Of a stretch of 64,000 bases of DNA, positions 60,583-64,000 are shown piece after piece; the first letter of the stretch is position 1; each line of letters opens with the position of its first letter. Below the pieces are notes generated by a model. The model was not told the DNA's origin and did not search any database. It saw only the letters and a program-made list of their open reading frames with translations. The translations under genes and the position numbers were made by a program. Source of the DNA: Paraburkholderia caffeinilytica. GTDB lineage: Bacteria; Pseudomonadota; Gammaproteobacteria; Burkholderiales; Burkholderiaceae. The DNA lies in contig NZ_CP031467.1 of the NCBI RefSeq assembly GCF_003368325.1, forward strand, positions 372,001-436,000. Reading direction: 5' to 3'.

Positions 60583-61872
60583 ATGCGAACTAGTTCGAAT
60601 CCCATGGAGTCAACGTGTGATGTTCAGCACGTTGAGACACGTGCCATCAGCGTCGGGGCGTGGATGGTTCTGGCATCGGCATTCGTCGGATGGATGTTCG
60701 ATGCAATGGATCTGCAGCTCTTCACAATGATCATGCTTCCAGCCCTGCGCGACCTCCTTGGTTCCGCCGGAAGTAACCCAGCGCAGATAGGTGGCCTGAT
60801 CATAGGTGCGAAGCTGCTGAGCTGGGGCGTCGGCGGAATCATTTTCGGCGTCCTTGCCGATCGTGTGGGCCGTGCACGTGTCATGCTTGCAACGATGGTC
60901 ATTTATTCGATATTCACCGCAGCCAGCGCGCTCGCACAGAATTGGCATCAACTGCTGGTATTGCAGATGATTTCGGGGCTCGGCATCGGCGGAGAGTGGG
61001 CGGCTGGGGCAGCTCTCGTTGTCGAGACATGGCCTGAAAAGCATCGTGCCAAGGCCGTTCAGGTGATGCAGGCTGCCGGGGTTGTTGGGCTTATCCTCGC
61101 TTCTGCTCTTACGATCGTCATGTCGGGTCTGGGTTGGCGCTGGATACTGGCGATGGGCGCGGCTCCAGCGGTCGTAAGTCTCGGTTTGCGCTTCGTTACG
61201 CCCGAGTCGGCTCGGTGGCAGCGTTCCCATGAAGCCGCCCTCCTCCACCGAGGACCCAAGATGGGTTCACTCTCGGAAATCTTCGGAATGCCGCTGAGGC
61301 GTCGAACCCTGGTCGGATCACTGATTGCAGCGGCGATGATGATTGGCAGTTGGGGAGGGGCAGTCCTGTTTCCGGTTCTCTTACAGGTCATGTCTCCTGG
61401 CCTCAGCGCCGTTGAACTGACCCACCAGACGGGCGTTACTTTCATGGCGATGAATGCAGGCGCCGTGCTCGGTTTCGCCTCGACGTTAGTCGTGGTATGG
61501 CTATGGCCCCGCATATCTAGGCGCGCAGTGTATGTCAGCTATTGCGCAGGCGCATGGATCGCAACGATCTTTCTGTATACCGCGGGGACTACCATCCCCA
61601 TGTTTCGCGTCGCGATATTCCTGTTCGGCTACTTCGCTATCGGTGGGTTCGGCATCGTCGCCCTGTATTTGACTGAGCTCTTTCCCGTGCACTTGCGCGC
61701 GACCGGCCAAGGGTTCTCATGGAACGTAGGACGGCTCTTCACTGCCATTGGCCCGCTAACGATTTCCGCTGCGTCTGCCACATTTGGGCTCAATGCCGTT
61801 GGGATCGCGATTGCGACCGCATTCGGCATGGGCCTTTTGGCTGTCGCTTTTGGACCGGAGACGGGCCGCTAG
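60583..61872 (+). CDS. MFS transporter, aromatic-acid/sialic-acid symporter type
   Basis: The product of 429 aa has 12 membrane helices. The N-terminal FVGWMFDAMDLQLFTMIM (about 28-45) has the acidic Asp typical of AAHS-type carriers such as PcaK. GVLADRVGRARVM, GLGIGGEWAAGAALVVETWP (parts GIGGEWAAGAALV) and LYLTELFPVHLRATGQG follow. Substrates of this group are aromatic or other organic acids. The internal ATG at 60583 was chosen because AAGGAGACAGGAG precedes it; an ATG at 60550 is also in frame. A porin follows 145 bases downstream. Confidence 0.85.
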   Translation: MRTSSNPMESTCDVQHVETRAISVGAWMVLASAFVGWMFDAMDLQLFTMIMLPALRDLLGSAGSNPAQIGGLIIGAKLLSWGVGGIIFGVLADRVGRARVMLATMVIYSIFTAASALAQNWHQLLVLQMISGLGIGGEWAAGAALVVETWPEKHRAKAVQVMQAAGVVGLILASALTIVMSGLGWRWILAMGAAPAVVSLGLRFVTPESARWQRSHEAALLHRGPKMGSLSEIFGMPLRRRTLVGSLIAAAMMIGSWGGAVLFPVLLQVMSPGLSAVELTHQTGVTFMAMNAGAVLGFASTLVVVWLWPRISRRAVYVSYCAGAWIATIFLYTAGTTIPMFRVAIFLFGYFAIGGFGIVALYLTELFPVHLRATGQGFSWNVGRLFTAIGPLTISAASATFGLNAVGIAIATAFGMGLLAVAFGPETGR

Positions 61873-62017
61873 AGGTAGCACTGAATCGGCGTAGGTTATA
61901 CGCCCTTTCCGATCATCCAGCGGCGAGTTGTTGACGCGTCACTATCAATTTCGCAGAGCATCGCTGCATGGTTAGAAAACAATATAAATAAAAATCTCAA
62001 GCACATGAGGAGACGAA

Positions 62018-63142
62018 ATGAAAGCAAAGATAACCTTCGCAGCGACGATTGCCGTGCTTACTAGCGGGGCGCATGCCGAATCGTCAGTGATGCTGTACGG
62101 CGTCATCGATTCTGGATTTCTGTATCAAACCACCTCGGCGTCTTCGTTCGCAGCGAAGGCACCCAATACAGGTTCCATCGTCCAGCTTAAGGATGGCGGC
62201 ATCTACCAAAGCATTTGGGGCCTCAAGGGAAGTGAAGAAATCGGGAACGGCTATAGAGTGAACTTCAAGCTGCAGGGCGCGTTCAACAGCGGCAACGGAA
62301 AATCTGGTTTGGGCGATACGGCAGGCGAAACCGCAATTTTCAACCAGCAGTCAACTGTGGGAATATCGGGCCCGTTTGGAACATTTGACGCTGGCAGGCA
62401 ATTCACGCCAATGATCTATGCGATGGCGGAGACCGATGTTCGCTCCGCCCAATACTTCGGCAGCATCCTCACCGCGTGGCTCGGAATGAATCAGGCAGCA
62501 GGGTGGCAAGGCGTGAGTACGAACGGCCCGCTCGGCGCACTATGGGACAGCAATGCGCTCGTATATCAATCGCCGAAGATCTATGGGGTCTCGCTCGCGC
62601 TCGAGTACGCACCAGGTGGAATCCCGGGACAAATTCAAGGGCGCACGCGCGAGTCGGCCGTTTTGAAGTATGCGAACTACGGCCTCAATCTGTCCGCCAT
62701 CTACTACAACGGGCACGACACGAATCCCTCACCCACAACTGTCCCGGCCGGAGTGAGCAACAACCGCTTTTACTACCTTGGCGCGATGTACACATTTCGC
62801 AGTCTTTCTGTGGCCGGTTCGTACGGCGCTGGAAGGAACCCGGCCAACCCCGGTCGTGTGGATTATGAACTCGTCTCCGTCAGTGTGGGATACAGAGTCT
62901 TCCCGACCTTGAAGTTAACTTCCGGGTATTACCACCTGAAGGACAGGAACGATGGAGCTAACCGCTCAACTGAGCTTGCGATGGGTGCCGAATACAGCTT
63001 GTCCAAAGCCACCTTAGGCTATGTTCAGGTCGGTTATGTACGCAACAAGGGAACGATGAACCAGACGATTACCTACGGCGCGCCAGTCGCTCCAGGCGTC
63101 TCGACTACCGCGGCAATGATCGGCGTGCGCCACAACTTCTAA
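62018..63142 (+). CDS. Gram-negative porin, Burkholderia OmpC-like type
   Basis: The product of 374 aa has a signal peptide (1-20, ending SGAHA). It is a 16-strand beta-barrel porin with the usual SSVMLYGVIDSGFLYQ start and an aromatic C-terminal end (GVRHNF). GSEEIGNGYRVNFKLQGAFN (parts GSEEIGNGYRVNFKL) and NQQSTVGISGPFGTFDAGRQ (parts VGISGPFGTFDAGRQ) are family landmarks. It probably lets the substrate of the neighbouring MFS carrier cross the outer membrane. Confidence 0.9.
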   Translation: MKAKITFAATIAVLTSGAHAESSVMLYGVIDSGFLYQTTSASSFAAKAPNTGSIVQLKDGGIYQSIWGLKGSEEIGNGYRVNFKLQGAFNSGNGKSGLGDTAGETAIFNQQSTVGISGPFGTFDAGRQFTPMIYAMAETDVRSAQYFGSILTAWLGMNQAAGWQGVSTNGPLGALWDSNALVYQSPKIYGVSLALEYAPGGIPGQIQGRTRESAVLKYANYGLNLSAIYYNGHDTNPSPTTVPAGVSNNRFYYLGAMYTFRSLSVAGSYGAGRNPANPGRVDYELVSVSVGYRVFPTLKLTSGYYHLKDRNDGANRSTELAMGAEYSLSKATLGYVQVGYVRNKGTMNQTITYGAPVAPGVSTTAAMIGVRHNF

Positions 63143-63171
63143 TTCGAGACTACCAGCAATTGGAGAATTCA

Positions 63172-63540
63172 ATGAATGCTGCTTATGTACTTAAACTGGT
63201 GGTCGGTGCACTAGCCGTTATTGCAAGCGTAAATGGGTGGTCTCAAACCAGCGAGCCTGGCAATCCCAGCAGATCAACCGGAATCGGACCAAACACGGTG
63301 CGAGGAACGGCTTCAGCGGCTAATCGCGCTCTACGCAAGCAGCTATACGCCGCCTTGGCAAAGCGCAGCGAGATTGACGCCGGGAGCATCAGCATTACCG
63401 CAAAAGATGGCATCGTGACAGTGAACGGCACGGTGCCCGATGCCGAGCAGTTGGACGAGGTGACGTCGATCGTGAAAAGCGTGCAGGGTGTCGTGTCAGT
63501 GGTCAACAGGCTAACCATCCAGAGACCATTGAGCCAATAA
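63172..63540 (+). CDS. BON-domain periplasmic protein
   Basis: The product of 122 aa has a signal peptide (about 1-24, ending GWSQ). A single BON domain runs over residues 52-118, with SISITAKDGIVTVNGTVPDAEQLDEV (parts ITAKDGIVTVNGTVPD) and VKSVQGVVSVVNRL. BON proteins bind the outer membrane or lipids during osmotic stress. It starts 30 bases after the porin with a GGAG site, so it may be in the same transcript. It overlaps the convergent tetR-like gene by 30 bases. Confidence 0.85.
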   Translation: MNAAYVLKLVVGALAVIASVNGWSQTSEPGNPSRSTGIGPNTVRGTASAANRALRKQLYAALAKRSEIDAGSISITAKDGIVTVNGTVPDAEQLDEVTSIVKSVQGVVSVVNRLTIQRPLSQ

Positions 63541-64000
63541 CCGTCCGCCAGCCCCGAAGAAGAACGCGAGCCATTTTTCGATCACTTCATTGTCCGCAAT
63601 CAGCGGATCGCAAACGCGGAAGGACTGCATGCCGTCGCACAGGCTCAGCAAGCCTAGCGCAAGGACCTCTGCCTGCAGAGGCGGCGCTATACCAACGCGC
63701 TCAAAAAAAACGAGAATATGTGCGCCGACGTAGCTGAGCTTTTCGCGGCGAAAATCGTTAATACATTGACGAAGCACCGCGTCGCATCGCGCGAGCAACC
63801 GCGCTTCCACCCAGAGCGGAAAACACTCGTGATCACGAAGAAACCCGCTGTAGTATGCAATGGCGCTTGCCGTCATCTCCTCGCGAGTACCGGCATTCTC
63901 CATGATCGACTGAAGACCGGCGCGCGCGCGCTCGTGGTCACGTCGCAGCACCTCGATCAGCAGTTCGGACTTGCCGCGAAAGTTCGAGTAGAACGCGCCG
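63511..64000 (-). CDS. TetR-family regulator (partial, start beyond right edge)
   Basis: The frame is open to the right edge. The visible part starts with GAFYSNFRGKSELLIEVL, the end of a TetR-type HTH (consensus YxxFxxKxxLxxEV). It goes on to a helical ligand domain (LRRDHERARAGL and YYSGFLRDHECF). About 162 residues are seen, ending at a stop at 63511. Its HTH beginning lies outside. It may control the porin/BON genes, but no divergent promoter is in view. Confidence 0.8.
   Translation of the reverse strand, partial: GAFYSNFRGKSELLIEVLRRDHERARAGLQSIMENAGTREEMTASAIAYYSGFLRDHECFPLWVEARLLARCDAVLRQCINDFRREKLSYVGAHILVFFERVGIAPPLQAEVLALGLLSLCDGMQSFRVCDPLIADNEVIEKWLAFFFGAGGRLLAQWSLDG

Noticed and set aside
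1..64000. Integrase, att sites, CRISPR arrays and RNA genes
   Set aside because: None could be seen. No tyrosine or serine recombinase motifs, no regularly spaced repeats, and no tRNA-like cloverleaf was noticed, so an integrative element is less favoured than a plasmid.

Overview
This window looks like part of a large conjugative plasmid, or a comparable conjugative element, from a Burkholderiales bacterium of the Paraburkholderia/Caballeronia/Burkholderia type. The DNA is GC-rich with a strong G/C third-position bias. The metabolic genes, LysR/GntR regulators, Burkholderia-style porin and IncP-like transfer genes all fit that group. No rRNA, tRNA, CRISPR array or replication initiator gene was found, and both edges cut through genes.

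Layout. (1) 1-3142, minus strand: a tightly coupled pair, a SIS-HAD two-domain protein followed by a phosphoribosyltransferase-like protein that runs off the left edge. (2) 3182-7527: a dyad-rich intergenic region with two inverted DnaA-box-like sites and a long imperfect palindrome, then a DUF932 gene, an unusually long ParB-like protein and a frameshifted small gene. (3) 7428-10456: a traK-traL-traM-like operon on the minus strand and a 1.1-kb non-coding stretch with a nic-like ATCCTG, probably oriT. (4) 10457-20443: a sugar or sugar-acid catabolic block. A ribose-type ABC transporter and a COG3618 lactonase/amidohydrolase diverge from a LysR-SDR-MFS-split transketolase operon. (5) 20646-29999: a second catabolic block with an AcnD-like aconitase, a beta-propeller lactonase, PrpF and two solute-binding proteins in one operon. 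It diverges from a GntR regulator and an MFS permease, and two matching palindromic operators sit in its promoters.

(6) 30180-51060: the mating machinery. After an XRE regulator and two unknown genes comes a long minus-strand operon, read from right to left: a TrbM-like protein, VirB1, B2, B3, B4, B6, B5, B7, B8, B9, B10 and B11, a VirD4 coupling protein split into two coupled ORFs, a PriCT-2/TOPRIM primase, an LPD7-like protein, a MobC-like protein and a MOBP-like relaxase. Upstream of it are AlpA-like and sigma-region-4-like small regulators. The catabolic blocks lie between the oriT/traKLM end and the relaxase/T4SS end, so they look like cargo in a transfer backbone.

(7) 51297-64000: more accessory DNA. 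It holds an ACT-domain gene divergent from a fatty-acid desaturase/permease pair, an ArgP-like LysR with a decayed paralog, a quinone reductase divergent from a GlxA-type regulator, a probable aldehyde dehydrogenase remnant, an IS630 element with one internal stop codon, then an MFS transporter, a porin, a BON-domain protein and a truncated TetR gene.

The best candidates for undescribed biology are the SIS-HAD/phosphoribosyltransferase pair, the AcnD/PrpF/lactonase operon with its signal-less solute-binding-protein homologue, the desaturase/permease/ACT cassette, and the split coupling protein. All functions are inferred from reading the sequence; no database search was possible.
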